Shown here: positions 1-11,815 of the stretch, piece after piece
Numbering within the stretch: the first letter of the stretch is position 1
Layout of the letters: every line of letters begins with the position of its first letter
Assembly (NCBI GenBank): GCA_027704905.1
Contig: CM050999.1
Location: forward strand, 4,883,951 to 4,947,950
Length of the DNA: 64,000 nucleotides
Direction of reading: 5' to 3'
Source: Muraenolepis orangiensis
Lineage: Eukaryota; Chordata; Actinopteri; Gadiformes; Muraenolepididae
The notes under the pieces: model-generated
Database searches by the model: none
The model's input: the letters and a program-made list of their open reading frames with translations, nothing else
What the model was told of the DNA's origin: nothing
Position numbers and translations under genes: made by a program

Positions 1-127
1 TTAGATTTCCAGAACATGTATGTTAGTATTCAGATACCTAATGTATTTTCCCTCTTAAGTACCCACTTGCAATCCTTCTGAGTGCCCATAGGGCGCACCG
101 GTCTCTAGACACTAGAACACACAGACG

Positions 128-3100
128 CTAGACTAAGTCTCTGCTACCTGTGAGTCTCTTTGCCTCCTTCGATTCCGATTTGGCCACCTCCTCTTCGTCC
201 ACCTCTTCCCTGGCGATGTTGCTCAGCTCGTACACGTCCACCTGGTGAAGCTTGGGCAGCAGTTCCTTCACCCACTCATAGCGGATGGGACACACCGTCC
301 GGAGGTACACCCTCGAGGTCACCATCATGTCATGGAAGATGAGCCAGTCCAGCTCGGCCTCATGCTCGAATAACTGCATGTGTGTGTGTGGGATTAGGTG
401 TGCAAGGGTGTACATTGTGTGTTGGGGGGGTTGGAGAGGAAAAATATGAAAAAATATTTCTCATTACATTAATGATGTTCCATAGACCTTAACAAACAAA
501 ACATTTATTTACCGAAGATGACGGGTGAACGTGAACGGCGGTTCCGTGACCATCCATGGTGGAGAAGGTCTTTCCCACAGACCTAGAAGAAGCAGGTGTA
601 ACGGAAGGAAAGAACAAAACTCGTCAAAACAGGAGCAGGTGTTTCATCAAGAGAAATGAGCTCAGTGCTTCACCGTGGTACCTCCTGGCAACGTTGGTGA
701 AGTATCCTGTGCACAGGCATCTTCTGAACAGTTCACTTTTGTTGCCAGTAAACACTTCCACAGGGAAATCTCTCTTCTGGAAGGCAAAAATCACCAGTAT
801 TCAATCAAAATATGGCAAACCATACGCCAGAATCTGGCTTATAGAACCTGAATGCTGTAATACAAAATAATCCATTTTTTTGTCAAGATATTTGAGGGCC
901 TGCGTGTTAAAAACGTCTGTAGCCACCTGTTTGAGCCTGAGAAGTATTTCACACAGCTGAGTCTCTATGCTGAAAGCTGACTTTAGCGCCCTCCAGTGGA
1001 CCCAGTTCTCTTTACACCACGCTGAAGGAGAGTCGCTGGGGAACACAGTGCAACAAAAAGAAATAAATAAAGCAAACTTCGAAAAAAACAATTAAACAAA
1101 TAGCATATATATTTTAAAGATATAACTGTACCTGTCTTTACACCACTGAAACACACTCAATAGTGTGGCGAAGTCATTCATACCGCCTGCCTTGGCAGCC
1201 AGCCGCCTATGCTTCTTATCAGCTTCCTTCTGCTTCTCTGGATGACCTGAAGAGTGGGACAGTTCAACATATTACACTGATGACCTGAAAGTATGATGGC
1301 TTTTGGTTTTGTGGCCCAAGGTCCACTTAAAATGGAGGGAGGTTGTCAAGTGCAACAGGAAAAGGCAGTTTGCAAAGGCACCATCGGTGGCTACCATTGG
1401 TCAGGTCAGCTGGCCGTCCACTTCCTTCCTGAGAGCGGTTGCCATTCAGTTCTACTTGAGAAGCAGAGGCAGCGGGCATCTCACCACACTGAGACGCAGT
1501 ATGTATCGCAGTATGAGAGTATATGTGTCTACAGTGAATGTAATGTCTCCCATTCTCTGGATAGTTCATGTACAGTAGATGGTCAAACAAATGGTGTTGT
1601 GGTCGAGGACTTGAAATAAAAAAAATGTATAGGTTTACTTCAGGCTTTTCAATAATAACATTCTCCCGGCTGAAGCCCCGCCCCCATTGGTTTCAAATAA
1701 CAATGCTTGCCCATGAGACCCAGAAGGTGCTCCAAAGCGTTGAGTACCAGCGACATGTACCACACATGAAATATGGATTGTTACAGGACAGACAAAGGGC
1801 AGTAGCACAGATACACATCATTTATGGAGCGGTGTCATAGAGTGCCATTAAGAAGCCATTAACATTAAGAAGCACAGAATAAACAGAAACCTGGGCACTG
1901 GAGCTTTCATACCACCGTACCGGGTCTGATGAAGATGTTCTCCACTGACAGCATGGCGGCCAAGGGGAGGAGAAGGTCCTCACATCCGAAGGACGCGGCT
2001 TTCAGCAGGGCCCTGGTTAGCCCCGGGTGCAGGGGGAACTCCACCATCAGTTCACCCAGCCGGGTCACCCTGCCTCTCCTGGGATCAGGACAGACGGTGT
2101 GCCCGACTCATCACTGTATCCGTCATTATGTGCTGTCGTTACGCAGAACAAGACAAACTCGCAGGCAAAGAAGAGAAGCGTGTTCCGGTTGCCGGCCACT
2201 AACCTGTCAATAGCGTCAAACTGGTACAGCTGTTTGAGTGCTTCCAATATCAACCGCTCTTCTGGACGGTCCAGGTAAGGGAACCTTGAACAAAAAGAAA
2301 ACTAATTAACCAAACGGTGTTCCCCCATCGGGGCGCCGACTGTGGTCGGTACAGTACACCAAACATTGATTCAAATCACTGGATTGAGATAACGTAGGAT
2401 TATTCACAGACCCGATGACGTCATGAACGCCGAGGCACTTGAGCGTGAGGACGACGGCGGTGAGGCTGGTCCTCTGGATCTCTGGCACCGTGTACTCCAG
2501 CATGCACTTCTCCCAGAATTCATTGCTGTAGATACGAAAACACTTTCCCGCTGAGGTTCTCCCTGCGCGGCCCGCTCTCTGCTGGGCCTCGCTCCTGTTA
2601 ACGAGAAAGAACCCCATCTTATTAACGAAGAGATCATCGTTCACGTCACAGCAATGCGTGGAACTTTAGAACACGTACTTTGAAATGGGCACCACCTCCA
2701 GTATGTCCATGCCTACCCTTGAGTTATGGTTAAGCTGTTTCACGAATCCGCTGTCGACGATGTACCTGTAAAACATTTGTCATTTACCCTCTGAAGCCCA
2801 ACATATGAACTCTGAACCCTGCTGACGATACCCTTTCCCCATCAATGTCTTCAACGGCCTTGCACTGTACCATAGCTCCCTACCTCTACCTATAGTTTAC
2901 ATATGATTGTCATGTACATTTTTACTGTACTTACCGTATATATATATGTAGTCAACTGCTGATATAACTACACACCTAACTGATATATGATATAACTACT
3001 ACCTGCTGTATATACATTTATATATATTTATATGTTTTTAGTAGTAGTTTTTTTAGTAGACTGTTTGCATATTATTCAACAACTGTAAATGATATATTCC

Positions 3101-6100
3101 CTTGCACTTACTGCAACATTTGGTTAGATGCCAAATTCCTTTCGCTGTACTGTACTTGTGCTGTACACTGACAACACATTTGAGTCTAATCTTTGAATCT
3201 AATTTAACCGCCGATATACTGCGTTTTATCTATAAAATGTGCTGTATTCATTCAGAAATCCAGTCAATGCGATTAGTTTGCGCCGATGGATGGGCAACCA
3301 TCAGCAGGAAACAACCAGACTTCAGACTTACTTTATGCCATCGATAGTGAGAGATGTTGCCGCGATGTTGGTGGCCACCACACACTTTCTTATGCCAGTA
3401 GGGGGCGCTAGAAAGATCTGCCTCTGTTGATCTGTGAGGCAGGAGAAGGGCATTAATTACCCTGTCATTGAACAATCCTCAAATCAAATCTTTCTAAACA
3501 TCCGTGGATACAACTAGTTTAAATCAGACACACAGATCATGGGATTGAGGCAAAACAGGAGGAAACCAGTCGTTTTACTACGGGTTACTATTACTATTCA
3601 AGTCGTCATTCTTGAAAGATATTTTTGGGTGATGATGACGACCAGAGATTTTGTTAACTTAGATGAGCATTTGTGTAAGATTCCCTATGGTTGCCACAAG
3701 CATTGGCTTAACTTTGATTTAATTAACTTGAACTGGTTGTTTATCACATATTGTTTTTTATCATTTGACCTCGCCAGAAGAAACACCCCTTGTCTCTGGT
3801 CCTTTTCTAAATGTAATAAAAAGGACCAGAGACAAGGACTTTGAACGCAAGAACAACATAAGAACATGCAAAGAAGAACCAGACGGATGTCTGTTGTGTC
3901 CATACCAGTGGGCATGGATCCGTATAGAGGCAGGATCAAGAGTCCCTCCACCGTTTGGTCCTGCACGTCGTAACGGTAATCAATACGTTCGGCCTTCTCG
4001 TACAACAGGTCGCAGGCCTTCTCAATTTCAGATTGACCTGTCAAACGTTAAACATTTAGAACAACACTTCACTTTGTATTAATGATGCACTTTACATGCT
4101 TTTAAAAATTCTTGTAAAAAGGTTTTAAACAAAATAATAAACATGAAGAAATCATTTAAGTCACTTTGCTGCTCTTTTTGTTTGCGTTTATTTGAGTGTA
4201 TATATCATTTTTATGGTGTTGTTTTTAAGATGTATACTGCGGGAGGGAATGGGGATGTACTCGTTACAAATGGCCAATACAAATCTTGTATGTTGTGTTC
4301 AGATGACAGACTGCCCCTCTAGCGCTTGAGCTCGGTACACAAGCGTCTTTACCGGTCAGGAACACCAGGATGTCCCCGGCCAGTTCACCAGAGTGCACAT
4401 TGAGGGCAACTCTTACCACCTGTTAAAGAGAATGACATAAAGTATCATTATTGCAAGACAAAACGGCCATTAGGATGCATCAAATTGCAGTGCAAAATTT
4501 TAATCTCAACATATCAATGTTGCATTTTGTTCGGACACATAAAATGACTTTTGCATAGTTTAGGGACAATTCATTGAGATTTAGAGGTAGAACCAAGCAT
4601 GTGAAAATATGACAATGGGCCGTTTGGGTGTTTTCCTAGGCAATCTCTAAAAATGCAAAAAAAAGTTTTTATTAGAACACCATTTATTTTCAATAGAACA
4701 TTTATTTATTCAAGAACAAAAATCACAACTTTGAAATAGTTTTTAGGGTGTCTCAAGAATCCTGGTCCAGCTTGCACTGGCGCAGATTTAGCGGTTTAGA
4801 GAGGTCATGCTCAACTGCCTGCAGCACATTCTGCAGGTGCTCCTCGCTCCTGGCTGCTGCCACAAAGACTGATGCGAGTTTAACGCCACGCTCGGCAGTC
4901 ATTCACATAATTTATGGCACGTACATTCACCGCACCCATCTTCACTGGCAGCCCAATCCTCTATATCCAGTGAGAGAAACGCTGGATCGATGTGCAGCTG
5001 TTGCATGCCCAACCAGCAGTCTGGGTTGGCGAGGTCAGCCAAGCTGCTGGTCGGTGAGAGGGTTGGAAACTTCGGCTTGGCGAAGCCAGTGCCAAAGCAG
5101 AGCTGTGGGGCTCGCATGGGGAGGTCAGCCGGCTTGTCCTCAAAGATGGCATCTGCCAACTGGCACCTTGGTGCTGACATGGCATCTCGACTGTCGGGTA
5201 CCATAGGTGACGTTCCAGTGCCTTGATTGCTGATGCTGCAATGCCCTCGACAACATTCTTGTACGCATACAGGTGGTGGTAGTGTAATGTCATTCCATGC
5301 AGCATCTACGGCCGCGTCGCAGGTCAGCCACCACGTTGTGTAGATGTGCGTGATGAAGTTGGCGCCCAAATCTTCAGCACCCGCTGCAACGTAGTGATGG
5401 TCTCCTGAGGAAGCAACACAATGTGCTGCTCCATCAAGGCCAGCTTGAGAGTGTACAGCAGCTTGGCCATCCATCGTGCCTTGTGCAGGGCTCCCGGCCG
5501 TTGAAAGGGAACTGGAGTGTGTGCTTTACCGTCTGCACCCAGATACATAAGACACAGCTGCACAAACTCGCGGTAGTCGCCTCGCTTGTAGTCGAGCACT
5601 CCTGCAGTGTACTCAATGAGTTCAGCACGCATCTTGCCCAGGAGCGGTGGTTCGGCCTCGTCAGGAATGTAGCGGGACAATGGGCTTCTGTCCTTATGTC
5701 GACCCTTTGAGAGCTGGATGGCAATGCAGGCTACCGTGAGATGGTCAGTGTTTGACGCGGTTGTCAAATGCCATGTTGACAACCTGATCGGTGCAGCACC
5801 ACCCCTTGCATGTCAGCCGGGCGATCATCATTCCGCATGGCTCATCATTTCCCTTCATATAGGCTGGAACACCAAGCAGTTTGAGCCGCTCCGCATCACC
5901 GACCACCACCGTCAGACGCTCCTCCAACTGGCGCACATTAGTGAGCTTCGGTGTCAACTTGCTGTCCCAGTGCAGGGGGCACAGGGAGGTGGTGTCCACT
6001 GCTGGTGCTGTTCCTCACTGATGGCCTCCAGCGTGTGGCGGCGCGCTCGGTCTGCGGTTGCATAGGATGTGAAGACCTTTGCCCAATTGCCACCTGACTC

Positions 6101-9100
6101 CTCGATCTGGCGGGTGAAGGCAACCTGCCGCATTGGTGTGATCTTCAACCGTGTAGCCAGTGACACAAGACTCGGCCGGCGTGTTCTCCACCGGTGGAGC
6201 AGCTGTTTCATCGCATTGCAATCCTCTTCACTATTGCGTTCCAACCCCACCATGCTGGATGTCGCTGTCATCTCCTGCTGCTCTTTGGACAGGTGTACCT
6301 GCTGGGCTGCTTCGCGCTCCTGTCGCCGCTTCACCTTGGATTTCAGCTTGGTATCGAGCGCTCCAAATGTGGCCACTCGGTCGCCCTTCATGCTGGCCAG
6401 GAAACCAATGTCCTCCGGATTGTTGATCAGCTGCTCGACGTTTGGAGACCACAGCGGGAATGTGGAGTCCAGCCTGTGCTCCATAGCATCCACTAGTCGA
6501 GCTGTAGCCTCACTGGAGTGCATGGCCTGGGGAATGTGGCGCAACTTGTTGTTAGCGTCGAAGTGCCACCATGTTGTCGCATGCGATCGCTCACCATTGA
6601 GATATTGGCCTTCCCATTAAATGGCCTCACCTGCTTGAAAATGACCTTGGCTGCCTGAAACCAAGACAATGCTCCGTTCAAACCTGGTCGCTCTGCATGT
6701 AGTTCCTGCATCACAATTGTGCATCACAGTTGTACATTATGCACCGCAAACTTTGGCGAGCACTTCAGCTTGGCGCCAGTGATGATGACATCTGCATCGG
6801 TGATGCTGACACCCAGACCAAAGACCAGGCTGCGGTGCTCCGGAGCCTAAGGGTGGTGGCGACATCTTGTGAGAGCTGGATCCTTTGGCATTCACTGACC
6901 TTGACATGCTGCTACATGGGTTTCTTCTTCTTTGTCACATGGCTTGTTTCTTCTCCTTGAAACCAACCATTGAAACCAAAGCCCAAAGTGATGGCACCAG
7001 AGAACGACATCAAAAATGAACCGCTTTATCATAGCTCTCCAATGGGTGCCGGTTACCCCCTTTTGCCATAAAAGCTGATGTGCCGTTCCACCTCTAGATC
7101 ACCACGTATCACCTCTAGATCACCACGTATCACCTCTAGATCACCACGTATCACCTCTAGATCACCACGTATCACCTCTAGATCACCACGTATCGCAAAA
7201 ATATTTTGCATTTATTGTTTTTGCATGGATGGTAACAATTTGAGCACCCAGACAGATTTTGATGCACCCTAACGGCCATAGTAATAATGACCCAATGTAA
7301 AATACCTAAGTAAGACTGATGAATGTAAAAGACCCAAGTAAGACTGCGTATATGCAATAACAACCAACCTCGTTCACATAGCTGGAGCCGTTGACATCTT
7401 TGGGGCCTATGGCGCTACCGAAGCTGCTGGTAACGGGAAAGGTCCTTCCGGGGATGGTGAAAACGGGACAACCGCCGAGGAAGGTGGACAGCTTGTCTGT
7501 CTCCAGTGTGGCGGACATCACCACCACATGCAGCGGGACTGAACGACCTTCAGAGCCCTTATCCACACCACACAGGGTTTTCTTTAATAGACCTAACAGA
7601 ATGTCCTGGGGGGGGGGGGGGGGGCAGATGGTTTTAATTAACAAATGACAATGGTTAGTGAATACCTCCCTGGTCAATGGTTAGTGAATACCTCCCTGGT
7701 CAATGGTTAGTGAATACCTCCCTGGTCAATGGTTAGTGAATACCTCCCTGGTCAATGGTTAGTGAATACCTCCCTGGTCAATGGTTAGTGAATACCTCCC
7801 TGGTCAATGGTTAGTGAATACCTCCCTGGTCAATGGTTAGTGAATACCTCCCTGGTCAATGGTTAGTGAATACCTCCCTGGTCAATGGTTATTTAGTAAT
7901 TGCTATTCTTTCAGCCAAAATAAAGCAGTTAAAATAATAGCGTGCAACAAAAGAGAATTTAAGAAAATTCTCCAATTGATTTATATCCCTCTGCTAAAAT
8001 AGAAAAGGATTACTTGTCCTCTATTTTCGCATAAGAAAAAAGATAATCTCCTTTTACACCATTGGCTCACCGTGTTGAGACTGCGCTCGTGGGCCTCGTC
8101 CAGGATCACGATGCTGTACTTGGAGAGAAGAGGATCCGCCAGGATCTCCCTCAGCAGGCATCCGTCCGTCATGTACTTCACCACCGTAGCCTGGGCGCAA
8201 CAAATGACTCAATACATCGTATTACCATTTCAAATCACGCCAACTTGACGTGCTTCCTCCTCCTTCTGTTGGTCTCACCTCTGACGTGCAGTCATCAAAG
8301 CGAACTTGGTAGCCCACTTCTTTGCCCAGGGTGAATCGCATCTCATGAGACACCCTTTGGGCTACAGTGATGGCCGCCACTCGCCTGGGCTGAGTAATCC
8401 CAATGTTGCCCGCCTTCCACAAGCCTGGAGGAAAGAGGCAGCACATCAATATTGTAAAGACCGAGGCAGGTCAACATTGAGAGAAAGAGGCTTGAGAGAA
8501 AGAGGCACGTGGACAATCAGAGAAAGAGGCAGGTCAACAATGAGAGAAAGCGGCTTGAGAGAAAGAGGCACGTGGACAATGAGAGAAAGAGGCAGGTCAA
8601 CAATGAGAGAAAGAGGCACGTGGACAATGAGAGAAAGAGGCAGGTCAACAATGAGAGAAAGAGGCACGTGGACAATGAGAGAAAGAGGCACGTCAACAAT
8701 GAGAGAAAGAGGCAGGTCAACAATGAGAGAAAGAGGCAGGTCAACAATGAGAGAAAGAGGCAGGTCAACAATGAGAGAAAGAGGCATGAGAGAAAGAGGC
8801 AGGTCAACAATGAGAGAAAGAGGCATGTGGCCATTGGAGGCCCGGTGTAGCCCCCCCCAGGTGTGGACCCCCTATGAATAGGTGTGGACCCCCTATGATC
8901 CCCTCTGGTGTGGACCCCCTATGATACCCCCCAGGTGTGGACCCCCTATGATCCCCTCTGGTGTGGACCCCGTATGATCCCCTCTGGTGTGGACCCCCTA
9001 TGATACCCCCCAGGTGTGGACCCCCTATGATACCCCCCAGGTGTGGACCCCCTATGATACCCCCCAGGTGTGGACCCCCTATGATCCCCTCTGGTGTGGA

Positions 9101-9335
9101 CCCCGTATGATCCCCTCTGGTGTGGACCCCCTATGATCCCCTCTGGTGTGGACCCCCTACCTGCTCGGTACAGGTACTGTGGGAGCTGTGTGGTTTTCCC
9201 GCTGCCCGTCTCGCCGGTCACCACGAGAAACACGTGGTCCTCCACGGCCCGGACCAGGGCGTCTCTGTGGCGGGAGATGGGGAGGCTCTTCGCTTCATCA
9301 CAACGCTGGCTCTCACACTTACTAGACTTTGACAT
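128..9335 (-). CDS. dhx40: DEAH-box RNA helicase DHX40 (16 exons)
   Basis: ATP-dependent RNA helicase of the DEAH/RHA family, probably nuclear. Exons in transcript order: 9335-9161, 8424-8279, 8190-8071, 7605-7369, 4419-4353, 4037-3906, 3431-3332, 2765-2679, 2594-2412, 2284-2204, 2078-1921, 1246-1132, 1035-927, 776-682, 582-513, 373-128. All junctions are GT-AG and phases match, giving 706 residues (human about 779). Motifs seen: I GETGSGKTT, Ia TQPRR, II DEAH, III SAT, V TNIAATSLT, VI QQRAGRAGRT, followed by the winged-helix, ratchet and OB-fold regions (for example CPIRYEWVKELLPKLH). The order and wording match DHX40 rather than DHX8, DHX15 or DHX38. The N-terminus is shorter than in human. 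A possible donor at 147-146 means the C-terminus could instead continue in exons beyond the left edge. Introns are full of repeats. Confidence 0.93.
2905..3215 (+). mobile_element. LINE-type 3' tail, family B
   Basis: AT-rich 3' untranslated tail that ends in a TGTACACTGACAACACATTT-like segment followed by repeats of TCTAAT. The same tail recurs at 13183-13250 (minus), 17525-17720 (minus) and 42110-42475 (plus), so it is a dispersed element, most likely a truncated non-LTR retrotransposon. This copy lies in DHX40 intron 7. No coding part is attached. Confidence 0.6.
4175..4290 (+). mobile_element. LINE 3' tail, family A
   Basis: Contains the diagnostic ACTGCGGGAGGGAATGGGG block and the GTTACAAATGGCCAATA block that close family A. 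Other copies of this tail are at 13555, 22975, 25590, 39240 and 47235. It is a short truncated insertion in DHX40 intron 4. Confidence 0.65.
4750..6900 (-). pseudogene. Decayed intronless coding sequence, family unrecognised
   Basis: The minus strand carries a string of protein-like segments in changing frames inside DHX40 intron 4. From 5' to 3' they include a segment near 6490-6710 (FNGKANISMV), a charged helical segment at 6544-5954 (LDTKLKSKVKRRQEREAAQQ and RRPSLVSLATRLKITPMRQV), 5999-5745 (GVPAYMKGNDEPCGMMIARL, CKGWCCTDQVVNMAFD), 5782-5324 (ARWMAKLLYTLKLALMEQHI), 5366-4900 (AWNDITL, ALERHLWY, FGTGFAKPKFPTLSPTSSLA) and 4890-4750 (a SEEHLQNVLQAVEHD-like end). At least five frame shifts and several stops separate them, so it is not functional. 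It has no introns and sits inside a gene, which suggests a retrocopy or a transposon-encoded protein. I do not recognise the family with confidence. Confidence 0.6.
7089..7195. repeat. 21-bp minisatellite, five copies
   Basis: Five tandem copies of CCTCTAGATCACCACGTATCA, nearly identical, in DHX40 intron 4 just upstream (in minus sense) of the decayed coding sequence. Confidence 0.9.
7607..7624. repeat. G18 homopolymer (C18 on the gene strand)
   Basis: A run of 18 G abuts the DHX40 exon 4 acceptor. Read on the minus strand it is a C-tract directly before the AG, so it forms the polypyrimidine tract of this intron. Confidence 0.85.
7649..7890. repeat. 26-bp minisatellite, about nine copies
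   Basis: About nine perfect tandem copies of a 26-bp unit that begins CAATGGTTAGTGAATACC, in DHX40 intron 3. The perfect identity of the copies points to recent expansion. Confidence 0.92.
8466..8828. repeat. 24-bp minisatellite (GAGAGAAAGAGGCA...)
   Basis: About 15 units of GAGAGAAAGAGGCAGGTCAA plus CAAT, with GCACGTGGACAAT variants and two shortened units. It is in DHX40 intron 1. Its length in multiples of three keeps several frames open, but these frames are not genes. Confidence 0.92.
8861..9160. repeat. 26-27-bp minisatellite at the DHX40 exon 1 donor
   Basis: Twelve units that start GTGTGGACCCCCTATGAT, with ACCCCCCAG and CCCCTCTG variants, spaced 26 or 27 bp apart (the second unit is 21 bp from the first). 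The last unit runs directly into the splice donor of DHX40 exon 1 at 9160. Confidence 0.92.
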
Positions 9336-9515
9336 AATGCGAACGTGTATAACAAAACAAAGGTTTGCTCTTCCTTCGTATACGTTGGTTAAAAAAATAT
9401 ATATCTATATAAAAATGATACTCATGCACTGCTCATTAAATGACGTGACATGACGCCCTAACTTTAACGTGGGTCTAAAACATCTAAACAACCCACCTTT
9501 GTTTTCTTCGAGAAC

Positions 9516-9651
9516 ACGCATGCGTGAAATCACTTCCGCAAAACAAGACGTCGCGCTCGTATTGGCTGAAATATGAACACGTGATTTCCGTGTTTATCTT
9601 CATTGGTCGGCGGGTTTACTGACTACCAGAGGAGGACCACCCGTGACGTCA
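9516..9651 (-). promoter_or_regulatory. DHX40 upstream promoter region
   Basis: The 300 bp upstream of the DHX40 start codon holds a cluster of housekeeping-type motifs. These are a palindromic ACGCATGCGT (9516-9525, NRF1-like), an ETS-like ACTTCCG (from 9532), two CCAAT boxes on the minus strand (ATTGG at 9561 and 9602), a CACGTG E-box (9578-9583) and a full CRE, TGACGTCA (9644-9651). There is no TATA box. Promoter function is inferred from motifs and position only. Confidence 0.55.
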
Positions 9652-10158
9652 TCACCATGCAGCATCCTCTTCTGAGTCTGGTTTGATGTTCTCTTTCTAG
9701 AGCAAATGGGACAATATTTGTGTTAAAAGCTATTCCATTCGAGAATAGCCTACAAAGTAGCCTGAATATAAAATAATAAAAAATAAGATGAATATAAAAG
9801 GTTTTAAAAATATAGACCCACTCACTATTGGTACACTGCCAGCAATCTTGTCCTTTGTATATCTCGATAGTGCAGTGGAAATACACCCGTAGGAACAGAA
9901 TGTTTAAATGCCCTCATGTTAGAGGTTGTTATAGAGCTTTGTGTCCTGGCTATCCCCACTGAAAGGTCACCTGGATTCATAAATACGGAACAACTATTTA
10001 GTTGTTATAAAGGTTAAGACTTTCATTTCTCCAAGAGTGTTTTAAGGAAGTAAGAATAGCGCACTGGCCGTTTAACGAGCCGGTTCCATCTCAGTGGGTG
10101 GTCTGACAAGTAGAAGGACCTGTAGGAAGAATCAGTATAGGCGAGATGTACAGTATAT
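9652..10158. other. Intergenic, nothing recognised
   Basis: AT-rich sequence between the DHX40 promoter and the LINE. I see no gene, RNA or repeat family here. Confidence 0.5.
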
Positions 10159-10159
10159 G

Positions 10160-11815
10160 TGCATCTTTCCATTGGATATATGGTCCCTTCATCCTCCATC
10201 ACCAGCATCACCTTCTCCGGTCAGAACATTTCACTCTCATCAACTGTCACCAATCTGGGTGTTAAAATGGATCCTCACCTGACCTTTGAGGCCCACATCA
10301 AACAAGCATGCAAGACCTCCTTCTACCACCTCAGAAACATCGCTAAACTCCACCCCACACTCAGTCTATCAGATGCTGAAAAGCTTGTCCACGCCTTTGT
10401 CTCCTCCAGGCTAGACTACTGTAACGCACTTCTCATTGGGATTCCTAGCAAGAACATCCAGAAGCTGCAGTACATCCAGAACAGCGCTGCTAGGATCCTG
10501 ATGAGAGTGCAGAAGTATGAGCACATCACGCCCGTACTCAAATCATTGCACTGGCTCCCGGTCTCACTCAGGATTGACTACAAAATCACCCTCTTCACCT
10601 ATCAGTGCATTCATGGAAATGCTCCCTCATACATCAAAGAACTTCTCACCCCACAAACCTCCAGGAGGAGCCTGCTCTCTGAAAAGGCAAACCTCCTCCT
10701 TCCCCCCAGGACCAAACTGAAAACCATGGGAGACCGAGCCTTCTGCTCCGCTGCTCCGAGACTGTGGAATGCCCTCCCAAACCAGCTGAGGACACCACAG
10801 ACTGTGGGACGCCCTCCCAAACCAGCTGAGGACACCACAGACTGTGGAATGCCCTCCCAAACCAGCTGAGGACACCACAGACTGTGGGACGCCCTCCCAA
10901 ACCAGCTGAGGACACCACAGACTGTGGAACGCCCTCCCAAACCAGCTGAGGACACCACAGACTGTGGATTACCCTCCCAAACCAGCTGAGGACACCACAG
11001 ACTGTGGAATGCCCTCCCAAACCAGCTGAGGACACCACAGACTGTGGAACACCCTCCAAAACCAGCTAAGGACACCACAGACTGTGGAACGCCCTCCCAA
11101 ACCAGCTGAGGACACCACAGACTGTGGGACGCCCTCCCAAACCAGCTGAGGACACCACAGACTGTGGAACGCCCTCCCAAACCAGCTGAGGACACCACAG
11201 ACTGTGGATTACCCTCCCAAACCAGCTGAGGACACCACAGACTATGGAATGCCCTCCCAAACCAGCTGAGGACACCACAGACTGTGGAACACCCTCCAAA
11301 ACCAGCTGAGGACACCACAGACTGTGGAACGCCCTCCCAAACCAGCTGAGGACACCACAGACTGTGGAACGCCCTCCCAAACCAGCTGAGGACACCACAG
11401 ACTGTGGAACGCCCTCCCAAACCAGCTGAGGACACCACAGACTGTGGAACATCCTCCCAAACCAGCTGAGGACACTACAGACTGTGGGATGCCCTCCCAA
11501 ACCAGCTGAGGACACCACAGACTGTGGAACATCCTCCCAAACCAGCTGAGGACACTACAGACTGTGGGATGCCCTCCCAAACCAGCTGAGGACACCACAG
11601 ACTGTGGATGTTTTTGAAAAAGGCCTAAAAACATATTTTTACAATAGATTTTCACTAGATTTTTTAAAAAACCCACTGGTTTCCATGCCGGTGTAAACGT
11701 CGCTGCTTTTATTCTGTTGTTTTATTTAAACCATTTTTACTCTGTAGTACTTTGAGTTTTGCCCACGCAAATTAAAAGTGTATTATAAATATAATTTATT
11801 ATTATTATTATTATT
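10160..11815 (+). mobile_element. 5'-truncated L2/CR1-like LINE, 3' half
   Basis: An open frame from about 10180 to 10795 encodes the C-terminal part of a non-LTR retrotransposon polyprotein downstream of the reverse transcriptase. Telltale strings are FVSSRLDYCNALLIG, YIQNSAARIL, HITPVLKSLHWLPV, GDRAFCSAAPRLWNALPNQL. It is followed by an untranslated tail (AAATTAAAAGTGTATTATAAAT) that closes in an ATT microsatellite at about 11797-11819, as L2-type LINEs do. The last coding segment is amplified into the 40-bp array at 10761-11600, which shifts the frame and destroys the end of the protein. Confidence 0.82.
10761..11600. repeat. 40-bp satellite, 21 copies, derived from LINE coding sequence
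   Basis: Twenty-one 40-bp units start at 10761 and every 40 bp after (ACTGTGGAACGCCCTCCCAA then ACCAGCTGAGGACACCACAG). The unit is the LINE segment that encodes RLWNALPNQLRTPQ. Variants at positions 8-13 of the unit show that units 4-9 recur in the same order as units 10-15, a 240-bp higher-order repeat. Units 18-19 recur as 20-21. Confidence 0.95.

Noticed and set aside
4748..6620. Plus-strand frames over the decayed sequence in DHX40 intron 4
   Set aside because: The minus strand carries the protein-like signal. The plus frames are its shadows.
8306..8881. Long open frames on both strands over the 24-bp array
   Set aside because: They exist only because the repeat period is a multiple of three and has no stop. 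No homology and inside a DHX40 intron.
10611..11676. 275-residue and similar minus-strand frames over the 40-bp array
   Set aside because: Repeat artefact antisense to LINE coding sequence.
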